From Betaproteobacteria bacterium (GTDB taxonomy: Bacteria > Acidobacteriota > Terriglobia > Acidiferrales > UBA7541): a stretch of DNA of 40,978 bases. Shown here piece by piece: positions 1-7,322 of this stretch. A model generated the notes under the pieces. It worked only from the letters and a program-made list of their open reading frames with translations, did not search any database and was not told the DNA's origin. The translations under genes and the position numbers were made by a program. The stretch is from NCBI GenBank assembly GCA_903970165.1, contig CAJCHZ010000001.1:1-40978 (forward strand), written 5' to 3'. Every line of letters starts with the position of its first letter. The first letter of the stretch is position 1.

Positions 1-303
1 GGGGAAACGGGAGATTCCCAACAGCGCATGCAAGGCGGTGTCCGCCCGCAGCAAACTGGTGTGTGCGAAGCGCCGCGCTCCCACGACCACCGAAACTAAA
101 AACGCCGTGAACGTCTCGACCGGATCGATAGCGTTCGGAGAAGTGAGAGCGAACGGCAAATGCTGCCGCACCGCTTCGCGATAGCCGATCCGCCGCAAAA
201 ATTCGAAGAACACCACCAACCCACCGAACGGCGTGACCGCCCGTTGGGTCTCGCGTAATTCCACTTTCTTCCCGCCCCAAAGAGCGGTAATTTTCCATTG
301 CAC
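1..303 (-). mobile_element. IS transposase, N-terminal part (cut by window edge)
   Basis: The minus strand is open for 101 codons from a GTG at 303 to the window edge. The start is supported by a GAGGAGG ribosome-binding site a few bases upstream. The protein begins VQWKITALWGGKKVEL and continues with TPFGGLVVFFEFLRRIGY and ALTSPNAIDPVETF, then a GARRFAHT...LRADTALHALLG stretch. This is the usual N-terminal pattern of IS4/IS1380-type DDE transposases. The catalytic DDE domain lies outside the window, so I cannot tell whether the element is intact or assign the exact IS family. Within the visible part there is no stop or frameshift. Confidence 0.75.
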
Positions 304-371
304 TGTTTTGTCCTCCTCGGTGTTTCTTCTAACCAGCTGAAACATTACCGAGTTAGGGTGGAACAGTGCTA
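304..371 (-). mobile_element. Probable terminus of the same insertion sequence
   Basis: Between the transposase start and the end of the neighbouring gene lies a short non-coding stretch that, read on the minus strand, starts TAGCACTGTTCCACCCTAAC. Its position fits the element's terminal repeat. The partner repeat is outside the window, so neither the exact end nor a target duplication can be checked. The TAG at 369-371 is also the stop codon of the next gene, so the insertion may have supplied that stop. Confidence 0.45.
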
Positions 372-1856
372 TTTAATTTCGGGATTCAGGCTAAGTTTTA
401 GTCCTTTCCAATCGGTGGTGTTGGGAAGCACGAACTGGGCCTGCCGAATCTTGCCCGGCAACGGGTAGCCGGCGTCCAAACAACCGGTCTGGAGCACCTT
501 TCCGTCCTGACTCTCCACGGTCACCCTCAATATTCCTGGCACACCCGCGATGCCGTCATTTGCGAAGCCCACGATTAACCCCAGGCAACCATCGCCGTTA
601 TAACTCCAGATGAAAGACGGCCGCACGCGATAGCCGATTCGGCGACTGATCCGGTCGAACGCCGCCGGATAAGCCTGGTAGTAGCTCATCAGATTTTTTG
701 CGCTGATCTGGTGAAAGTTCCAGAGCGACCAGTAATTCGCACCGATATCCATCACATGAGCGATCATGTTCTCGGCCGGGGATATCCCTTCATAGGCGCC
801 GCGTGGATCGGGAGGTTTGCCCGGAAGTCCCTGCTCGAGTAAGGCCGCGGTCCAGGGCGGACGATTGCTGAGCGCTTCAATCTGCTCGTTCTCGATGAAA
901 ATGGTGTCGCTCCGAATCCAATTGTTACTGCGGACGGTACGGTCTAGTAGTTCTGAATTACCAACTCGGCTGAAATCCGGTTGCGTATTGGTCAGTAGAG
1001 GAGTCTTCGAAAAGTGCTCGAGTTGGACTTCGAGCATGCTCGTCCAAGTGCGCTCGGCTGTCTGATCGTTGGGGAAAGGATTGTTGCCAAACGGCCAGGT
1101 GTGCCCTTCGCCCCAAAAGCCGTACATGAAGGTATCCATAAACTCGATGAGCGGATGGCCATTGAATTCCGCTGCCAATAAACCAACAAGTTCTTTGAAC
1201 GCTTGCTGAAAAAAAGGATCGTCATACCGCGGCTGATAACGCGAGTGCGGGTTCTGTAGATATCTTTTCGCCGACGCGCTGTTTTCCTGATCGGCAAGCA
1301 CCAGATCCACCTTCGGCACTTTGTCGAGGACGAAGTCCGGGAGGGCCGCTTCGTGTGTATAGTCTGGAGCGCACATCTGAACTCGAAATCCGATCCGCTT
1401 GTTATTTTTCTTCGCCAATGCAAGGACGAGCTTCAGATAGTCCGGGAGATCCAGGCGCCCTGGCCGCGGCTGTATTTCTCTCCATGTCGGACGCACATAA
1501 AGCAGCTGACCCAATGGAAATCCAACCAAGTCTTCGATCGCCTGAGGAATATTGTCGGACTTGATCTCCCCCGTGCCGCTGTCTGCCGTGATATAGGTGA
1601 TCAATCCCATGCCGTAGTTCGGCACGACGTTTTCTGAAGGGGTAGTGGTCATCACCACGTCGTCGGTGGGAATGACCGCATCCGGTGGGTATTGAGGAAA
1701 CGGACCCTGATTGAGGCGATCGACCACGAGCGGACCAGAGCCGAAGTCGTAGTTTCCCCAGTTGTGCGCGGGAACGTGCGCCTGCACTCCACCCATAGCC
1801 AGTTCTGCGGCTACGCCAACGACAGCAGTACTTTTTATAAAATCTCTGCGCCGCAT
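369..1856 (-). CDS. Tat-exported TIM-barrel (glycosidase-like) protein
   Basis: This 495-residue protein starts at ATG 1856, chosen because GGGAGGAG precedes it and the product then begins MRRRDFIKSTAVVGVAAELA, a textbook twin-arginine signal. The body resembles beta-galactosidase/GH42-like or DUF4832-like TIM-barrel proteins: a WREIQPRPGRLDLPDYLKLV segment, then GFRVQMCAPDY, GFWGEGHTW near residue 255 and FIENEQIEAL near 340. The glutamates in the last two are possible catalytic residues, which is inference only. An open frame continues upstream of this start to 2444, but that part encodes transposon debris. The C-terminus ends at a TAG coinciding with an insertion-sequence terminus, so the natural end may be missing. 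Its neighbour is a secreted alpha-glucosidase, consistent with a role in carbohydrate metabolism. Confidence 0.7.
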   Translation of the reverse strand: MRRRDFIKSTAVVGVAAELAMGGVQAHVPAHNWGNYDFGSGPLVVDRLNQGPFPQYPPDAVIPTDDVVMTTTPSENVVPNYGMGLITYITADSGTGEIKSDNIPQAIEDLVGFPLGQLLYVRPTWREIQPRPGRLDLPDYLKLVLALAKKNNKRIGFRVQMCAPDYTHEAALPDFVLDKVPKVDLVLADQENSASAKRYLQNPHSRYQPRYDDPFFQQAFKELVGLLAAEFNGHPLIEFMDTFMYGFWGEGHTWPFGNNPFPNDQTAERTWTSMLEVQLEHFSKTPLLTNTQPDFSRVGNSELLDRTVRSNNWIRSDTIFIENEQIEALSNRPPWTAALLEQGLPGKPPDPRGAYEGISPAENMIAHVMDIGANYWSLWNFHQISAKNLMSYYQAYPAAFDRISRRIGYRVRPSFIWSYNGDGCLGLIVGFANDGIAGVPGILRVTVESQDGKVLQTGCLDAGYPLPGKIRQAQFVLPNTTDWKGLKLSLNPEIK

Positions 1857-1934
1857 CGGAATCGTCTCCTCCCACCCTTCAGAACATATCATTCCCGACC
1901 TAGTAAGCCACATTCGAGAAATCTCCCGGGAGGC

Positions 1935-2168
1935 AGTCTGACCTTTCGGACAGTGCCGGTTGCGGCAGGAGTTGTAGGAGATGGCGCGATACCCGCAGCG
2001 GGTGCACTCATCGAGGTGACCGCCGAGTGCGGCGGTACGACAACGGGAAATGGCCCGCAGCAATTTGACATGCTTCCAACGGGGCCAGTGCCGATTTCGT
2101 TCGAGGAAAGCAGTTCCCGCGGCGCGGATGAGATCGGCCACCTCCAGGGGCGGCCGGCTCACCGACTC
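1935..2168 (-). pseudogene. IS91-family transposase remnant (zinc-binding N-terminus)
   Basis: Read on the minus strand this fragment contains RPPLEVADLIRAAGTAFLE, HVKLLRAISRCRTAALGGHL, a CTRCGYRAISYNSC segment and RNRHCPKGQ. That is the cysteine-rich N-terminal domain of IS91/ISCR-type transposases. The usual CPKCQ is here CPKGQ, so a zinc ligand is lost. The match stops right after it, so the HUH/Y1 catalytic domain is absent. It is in frame with the upstream recombinase fragment and with the downstream Tat protein, so the whole reads as one long chimeric frame. Confidence 0.75.
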
Positions 2169-2444
2169 TTTCAACTTCAGCGAATCCAAAGGACTCGCGG
2201 TCGCGTGAAGATGGCGCTGCGAAAGATGCAGGTAAATGGTGGTCTCTTTCAGATCGCGATGACCTGACAGGATCTGAATGGTGCGCAGATCCGCGCCCGC
2301 TTCCAGGAGATGTGTGGCGAAACCGTAGTGCAGCGTATGTGGGTAGATGACTTTCTGGAGGGCAGCTCGCTGGGCGGCTCTTTTGCAGGCATGGTAGATC
2401 GCCTTGGGAGTGATGGAGAAGAAGACTTCCTTTGTTTCTTTGTT
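2169..2444 (-). pseudogene. Tyrosine recombinase remnant (C-terminal catalytic part)
   Basis: The minus-strand frame reads FFSITPKAIYHACKRAAQRA, PHTLHYGFATHLLEAGADL, RTIQILSGHRDLKETTIYLH and ends ATASPLDSLKL. This is the last third of the phage-type integrases that accompany IS91-like transposases. The normal HxLRH box reads HTLHY, so the catalytic arginine and the next histidine are both changed. The GHRD histidine and the TTIY tyrosine remain. The N-terminal two thirds are missing. The fragment begins immediately after the stop codon of the GH13 gene, with no start codon, so it is an inactive scar. Confidence 0.8.
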
Positions 2445-4202
2445 TCATTGAACTTTGCCGATAAAAACTCCAAACGCGGGGATGATGAAGTGAGCGAGTT
2501 GTGTTGACTCGGGTCCAATCTCCGGCGCGGCAAGCAGGGATTTGGCAGAAGGCCCCTTGATTCCATGGGCGGCGAGATCGAACTTTACGGTCCTTGCTTC
2601 CGCGCTCATGTTGAGCACGATGAGGACCGCTCCGCCGCTGCCTGGCTTCTTGCGCAAAAAGGATAGGACGTCCGGATCTTCCTGATTCAGCTGCAGATAG
2701 CGTCCATCGCGCAATGCGGGTTTGCTTCCCCGCAAAGCGAGCAGCCGTTTGTAGAAAGAAAGGATAGAGTTGGGGTCTTGCGATTCGGCCGCAACAGTAT
2801 ATGATCCAGCGCTGGGCGGCACGGGCAGCCATGGGTGCTGCGAAGTCGTGAATCCAGCGTTTACTGAGGAATCCCACTGCATCGGGGTTCGTTCCCCGTC
2901 GCGACCTTTCTCTTCAGGCCAGCCGATTTTTCCAATGGGATCCCGAACGTCTTCTTTGCGAGCGGGTTCTGTTGTCCTCATGCCCAGCTCTTCGCCGTAG
3001 TACATCAGCGGCGTGGCGCGAGTGGCGAGAAGGAGCGCAGCCATGAGTTTGGCGATTTGATCGTTGTGCACGCCGTCGCCATACCGATCCCACTGCCGCG
3101 GCTGATCGTGATTGCTGAAAAAATAGTGAGGCTGCCCACCGGCGGCATTCTGGTCAATTTCGTTCAGCAAGCGGCGGAAGTCCGGCGCAGACAACTTGTT
3201 TACGTCAGCAATCTGGAAATCCATCGGTAACTGAACTTCGTCATTCTTTGCGCCATACATCTTGGTGAGTTCGGCAATATTGGGTTCGTCGGCTTCGCTG
3301 ATCATCACTGGATTTCCCGGATACTCGTCCACTACCCTTCTCATTTCGCGCAGAACTTCGTGGACTTCCGGCAAGTTGTCCGTGTATTTGTGCACGATAT
3401 TCGGATCACCATAGGCGTTCTTGCCGGGGAGAATCGGATCGTCATGCAAATTGGGATCTTCAAATAAACGTGAGACGGCGTCGATTCGAAAGCCGGCCAC
3501 GCCGCGTTTGAGCCAAAAGCGCATGGCATCGTACATTGCTTTGCGTACTTCAGGGTTCCGCCAGTTCAGATCGGGCTGCTCCGCATAAAAATGATGGTAA
3601 TAATACTGGTTGGTGGTGGGATCGAACTTCCAGGCCGAATGGCCAAACCACGATTGCCAGTTGCTGGGAGGCTGGCCCATCGCCTTTCCGTCACGCCAGA
3701 TGTACCAGTCGCGCTTCGGATTAGTTCGCGAAGATCGCGACTCCTTAAACCACTGGTGCTGGTCCGAAGTGTGATTGGGAACAAAATCCATGATTACGCG
3801 TATGTTCCGCTTCTTTGCTTCACTAACCAGGTGATCGAAATCGGCGAGAGAACCGTAGAGCGGGTCGATAGCGGTGTAATCGGAAATGTCGTATCCGAAA
3901 TCGATCAGCGGCGACGGATACATTGGGCTGATCCAAATCGCATTTATACCGAGGTTCTCAAGGTAGTCCAGCCGCGAAGTAATTCCGTTGATGTCACCGA
4001 CGCCATCGCCGTTCGAATCCTGAAAGCTGCGCGGATAAATCTCGTAAATGACCGCATGCTTCCACCAGGGATCCTCCACCTTCGCTTGAGCATGATCCCC
4101 TTTGGGGGTTTTATCGGAAGTGTTCTGCGCCCGGCCGGGACCTGCAGCCAGGCAAATGCACAGCGTTGTCATGGTGAAGAAAAGCCTCGCGGGTTTAAAC
4201 AC
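2445..4202 (-). CDS. Secreted GH13 alpha-glucosidase / oligo-1,6-glucosidase (copy 1)
   Basis: This 585-residue enzyme should hydrolyse alpha-glucosidic bonds in maltodextrin-like oligosaccharides outside the cytoplasm. The GTG at 4202 is preferred because GGGAGAG sits five bases upstream and the product then begins with a Sec-type signal (VFKPARLFFT...CLAAGPGRAQ). An in-frame TTG at 4226 is the alternative. The GH13 signature blocks are all present: EIYPRSFQDSNGDGVGD, DFVPNHTSDQH, GFRIDAV with the nucleophile near D241, MISEAD with the acid/base near E303, and FSNHDQPR with the third Asp near D366, followed by RTPMQWD. The length is normal for the oligo-1,6-glucosidase/alpha-glucosidase group. 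A paralogue lies at 19686. The substrate cannot be read from sequence. Its stop codon touches the recombinase scar downstream. Confidence 0.9.
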   Translation of the reverse strand: MFKPARLFFTMTTLCICLAAGPGRAQNTSDKTPKGDHAQAKVEDPWWKHAVIYEIYPRSFQDSNGDGVGDINGITSRLDYLENLGINAIWISPMYPSPLIDFGYDISDYTAIDPLYGSLADFDHLVSEAKKRNIRVIMDFVPNHTSDQHQWFKESRSSRTNPKRDWYIWRDGKAMGQPPSNWQSWFGHSAWKFDPTTNQYYYHHFYAEQPDLNWRNPEVRKAMYDAMRFWLKRGVAGFRIDAVSRLFEDPNLHDDPILPGKNAYGDPNIVHKYTDNLPEVHEVLREMRRVVDEYPGNPVMISEADEPNIAELTKMYGAKNDEVQLPMDFQIADVNKLSAPDFRRLLNEIDQNAAGGQPHYFFSNHDQPRQWDRYGDGVHNDQIAKLMAALLLATRATPLMYYGEELGMRTTEPARKEDVRDPIGKIGWPEEKGRDGERTPMQWDSSVNAGFTTSQHPWLPVPPSAGSYTVAAESQDPNSILSFYKRLLALRGSKPALRDGRYLQLNQEDPDVLSFLRKKPGSGGAVLIVLNMSAEARTVKFDLAAHGIKGPSAKSLLAAPEIGPESTQLAHFIIPAFGVFIGKVQ

Positions 4203-4302
4203 GGTTGCTCTCCCTTTTTTTGCCAAAACTCAAATACTTTTCTCAATGCTTTGCGTATTCAAGTTCCGCAATTGTTCCAACAATTTGATCTCGCGTTTTG
4301 CA

Positions 4303-4325
4303 AGCTGGCTCTTCATTCGCCAGCT
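4303..4325. repeat. Inverted repeat downstream of the cytochrome gene
   Basis: AGCTGGC and GCCAGCT form a perfect 7-bp stem around a 9-base loop, 20 to 43 bases beyond the stop of the 7-haem cytochrome gene on the minus strand. There is no T-run after it, so it could be a weak terminator or an mRNA-end stabilising hairpin ahead of the GH13 gene. Confidence 0.35.
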
Positions 4326-4345
4326 GCCGAATGGAAAGCGTTCAT

Positions 4346-6034
4346 TCAAGGTGCGCATTTAGGAGGATCCCCGTTCAAGGACCGCATCAGGGCTTTGGCT
4401 TCAATCATGTCGGGATTGAATTGAAGCACGCGGAGGGTGTAAGCCCGCGCTTGATCGAATTGTGCGCTGGAGCAGAACACGCGGGCCAAGTTCATCCCGA
4501 TGGCGCTTTTCCCCGGAACCCGCTCGAACGCCTGCTTCCAAAGAGAAACAGCGCGCCCGACATGCCCTTGCTGCGCTTCGATGACGCCAAGATCCGTCGC
4601 CGCCTCGGTGGCAGTCGGATCGAGTTCGAGAGCGTGCTCATAGTCTATTCGCGCTTTTGCGAGTTTGCCGCGCTTTTGCTCGATAAATCCGAGGGCAGCC
4701 AACAATGCAGGATCGTCCGGCTTTTCCACAATGGCTTTCCGCAGCTGGGACTCCGCTTCCGGCACCGCGGAGGACATTCCACCGTCCGCAAGCGAAGCCC
4801 ATGCCAACGCCAGATCGCGAGTATCGTCCGTTTCGGAAACCGGCGGAAATCGCACGAGTCGCGGCTGCGCTGGTGGGTTCGGGTTTGGTACAGGCATCGG
4901 AGGCAGACGCAGGATGCGATGATCCGTTGCTTGCGTGTGATCGACATCCTCGCTAGTGACGGCGGGCATGTGACATAGCCTGCAATCGGGCTTGTTCGCA
5001 TAATGCTTGGTCCCGAACGAAGAACCATGGCATGCAAGGCATTTGCTCCGGTAGTAGGAAATTGTCTCTTCCGCAGTGGGAGACGAGTGGGGATCATGGC
5101 AGCTCACGCAGGACATGGCATCTCCCGACTTCCGTTTGCACAGGCTTTGCGTCAAGGCCTCCGACTGGCTGAGCGCGCGCAAGCTTCGCGAACCGTCATC
5201 AGCGAACACAAAATAGTGCGTGTAATCAGAGAGACTGTCGCCGGGCTGAAACTCGTAGAGATGTTTTCCAGGCTGCTCGATAGCCACATTTCCTTCCAGG
5301 TGGCACTGCATGCAAATGTCGTCGCGGCGAGCCGCAAGAAGCTTCACAGGATTGACGATTTGACCCCTGGAAGACGCGTGCTCCGAGCCCGGACCATGGC
5401 ACCGTTCGCAGGTGATGCCCGCGTGGGTGAAAAGCGGGAAGGAATACTTGTTTTCTGTGCCCGGCATGGGGGCTGTCATGTTGCTGGTGTGGCAAGACAG
5501 GCAAGCCGGCAGGGCAGGCAGAGTCATCGGGATTTCCCGCGCGGATTGGTACGCAGGAGCCATATCCCAGACGCGCTTCTGCGCGTACCAATTAATCGGC
5601 GATTCGAACACAAATCCATCGACGGAGAAGAGGTAGGTGCGTCCCCTCCGGCCCGAGCCGATGAAGTACAGTAATTTCCGCTCACCATGCACCAGCGAAT
5701 CACCCGGGCGCTCGAAACTGAGCCTCACCTCTCCTTCGTCGGCGTACACACGAAAGTTCACATTCGATGCGCTGTGATGAAAACTGCCGACTATCAGATC
5801 GGCATTTGCGGGGCCGCTTGCCTGCGCCATCGCGGTTTTCATGTAACTCTTATAAATCTTGGCATGGCAGGGGGCGCATGACTCGTTCCCGGCATATCCG
5901 TTCGGACCGGAAGCCACGTGGTTGACACTGGCCGTCGTGGATTGCTGTGCGAATGCAGACCAAGCAGTTGTAAGCAGGAGTAGGAACAACATCTGTTCCA
6001 CCAACTGACATTTGGCTCTTCGACTCTCTTGCAT
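4346..6034 (-). CDS. Exported 7-haem cytochrome c with C-terminal TPR domain
   Basis: This 562-residue protein starts at ATG 6034, six bases after GGCGGAG. A Sec signal follows (LFLLLLTTAWSAFAQ). Seven CxxCH haem-binding motifs are visible at about residues 53, 178, 209, 241, 309, 332 and 351 (CAPCH, CLSCH, CERCH, CMQCH, CVSCH, CLACH, CRLCH). The order resembles cytochrome c554/doubled-CxxCH proteins. After a proline-rich linker (residues 375-395) there are about three TPR repeats (430-560). The expected role is periplasmic or outer-surface electron transfer, with the TPRs as a docking surface; that is inference from family. It is the last gene of a minus-strand run with TPR, copper-monooxygenase-like and redoxin genes. 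An upstream GTG at 6055 is possible but less likely. Confidence 0.88.
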   Translation of the reverse strand: MQESRRAKCQLVEQMLFLLLLTTAWSAFAQQSTTASVNHVASGPNGYAGNESCAPCHAKIYKSYMKTAMAQASGPANADLIVGSFHHSASNVNFRVYADEGEVRLSFERPGDSLVHGERKLLYFIGSGRRGRTYLFSVDGFVFESPINWYAQKRVWDMAPAYQSAREIPMTLPALPACLSCHTSNMTAPMPGTENKYSFPLFTHAGITCERCHGPGSEHASSRGQIVNPVKLLAARRDDICMQCHLEGNVAIEQPGKHLYEFQPGDSLSDYTHYFVFADDGSRSLRALSQSEALTQSLCKRKSGDAMSCVSCHDPHSSPTAEETISYYRSKCLACHGSSFGTKHYANKPDCRLCHMPAVTSEDVDHTQATDHRILRLPPMPVPNPNPPAQPRLVRFPPVSETDDTRDLALAWASLADGGMSSAVPEAESQLRKAIVEKPDDPALLAALGFIEQKRGKLAKARIDYEHALELDPTATEAATDLGVIEAQQGHVGRAVSLWKQAFERVPGKSAIGMNLARVFCSSAQFDQARAYTLRVLQFNPDMIEAKALMRSLNGDPPKCAP

Positions 6035-6161
6035 GAAAGACTCCGCCCAACTCACTTCGCCCCTTAGTGGCGCAGACTTGCTGATCTACGCCTAGCCATT
6101 GCGGGTAGGGCGAAGCGAAAAGCCACTACGATTCTGCATAAAACAAAGCGCGAGGTCCGCC

Positions 6162-7247
6162 TCAAGGCTTCGCATCCGGGCCCTGTTCCAGCCGCGCGGC
6201 AATCTTGAGCTCGCGCTCCGCGTCTTCGTCCCTTCCCAAATGACGGTATGCTTGTCCCAAGAGGTGATGCGGAATGGGGTTATTCGGGTCCATGGCCAGT
6301 GCGCGCTGCAGCGCGCGGATGGCAAGCAGGGTCTCCCCTTTCTTCTCCAGCACCTTCCCCATCAAAATGTACGGCCCCGTCGAGGTAGCATCGAGCCAGA
6401 TCGATCTCTGCAGCAGTTTTTCCGCCTCTTCATAGTTCTGTAGACGGCTGTAAGCGTCCGCCAGCTTGTAGTACACTGCGGCCTCTCCCGGATTCACCTC
6501 TAGCTCTTTTTGCAATTCCCCGACCGCCTCTGGAATGCGGGACTTGTAGAGATACAGCTCCCCGAGCAAAAGGTGCGCTCGCGGAAGCTTGGGATCCAGT
6601 TCCACCGCCTTCTTTCCGTACTCCTCCGCCACCGGCGCAAAATCCTGCCGCAACAGCATACGTGCAGTGAACAAATACGCCGCTGCCGAGTCTTCGCGCA
6701 CGCCGAACATGCGGGCGAAGGCCTTGCGCGCGCTGGGATAATCCTTCGTCTGCATGTAACAAAGACCAAGTATGTACGCGGCATCGACGTTCGCGCTCGG
6801 ATACCACGTCTGGACCTTCTCGAGGGGCACAATCGCTTCCGCAGGTCTTCCCGCGAGGTAATAAGACAATCCCAGCAGCTGCACCGCCTCGTTATCGCCA
6901 GGATCTTCTTCCAACGCTTTTTTGAAGTTTACAGTGGCCTTCAGATAGTCGCTCTTCTTGTAATAGACCAATCCGAGTTCATGCGAAATCCCTTTCAAAT
7001 CCGGATGCTTCGCGCCAAGCGCTTCAAGCTGCGCGATCGCCTCGTCGAATTTGCCCAGTTCTGAAAGCCGCCGCACTTCGGCAAACTCTGTACCTTGCGA
7101 ACCGTCCAGCTCTTGCCTGGCTGCTTTGCCAGGCTGCGCGGGCCATCTGTAGGAAATCACTCGCGCCGACACCATGCCGGAGACAGCCAGTAAACCGGCC
7201 AATAGCCCAGCCGCTAAAGTGACAGCCATACCGTGAACGTGGGTCAT
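6162..7247 (-). CDS. Exported or membrane-anchored TPR protein
   Basis: This 361-residue protein starts at ATG 7247 and has an N-terminal hydrophobic segment (MAVTLAAGLLAGLLAVSGMV), either a signal peptide or an anchor. The rest is a nearly continuous array of about eight tetratricopeptide repeats (residues 55-350), for example GLVYYKKSDYLKATVNFKKA and LLGQAYRHLGRDEDAERELK. No catalytic motif is visible. TPR arrays bind other proteins, so a scaffold role for the neighbouring haem and copper proteins is plausible but inferred. The ribosome-binding site is weak. It follows the copper-monooxygenase-like gene by 75 bases on the same strand and precedes the 7-haem cytochrome gene, suggesting co-transcription. 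Confidence 0.82.
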   Translation of the reverse strand: MTHVHGMAVTLAAGLLAGLLAVSGMVSARVISYRWPAQPGKAARQELDGSQGTEFAEVRRLSELGKFDEAIAQLEALGAKHPDLKGISHELGLVYYKKSDYLKATVNFKKALEEDPGDNEAVQLLGLSYYLAGRPAEAIVPLEKVQTWYPSANVDAAYILGLCYMQTKDYPSARKAFARMFGVREDSAAAYLFTARMLLRQDFAPVAEEYGKKAVELDPKLPRAHLLLGELYLYKSRIPEAVGELQKELEVNPGEAAVYYKLADAYSRLQNYEEAEKLLQRSIWLDATSTGPYILMGKVLEKKGETLLAIRALQRALAMDPNNPIPHHLLGQAYRHLGRDEDAERELKIAARLEQGPDAKP

Positions 7248-7322
7248 CGCAGATCTCTACGCCTCCGTCCCGACCTTCAAACCCCCGATGCTGTTGAAAC
7301 TTGAGCACATGAAGGCTCTCCT

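Noticed and set aside
1857..2189. N-terminal extension of the Tat-exported protein to the TTG at 2189
   Set aside because: The extension encodes IS91 zinc-domain debris; a strong ribosome-binding site and a canonical Tat signal start at 1856.
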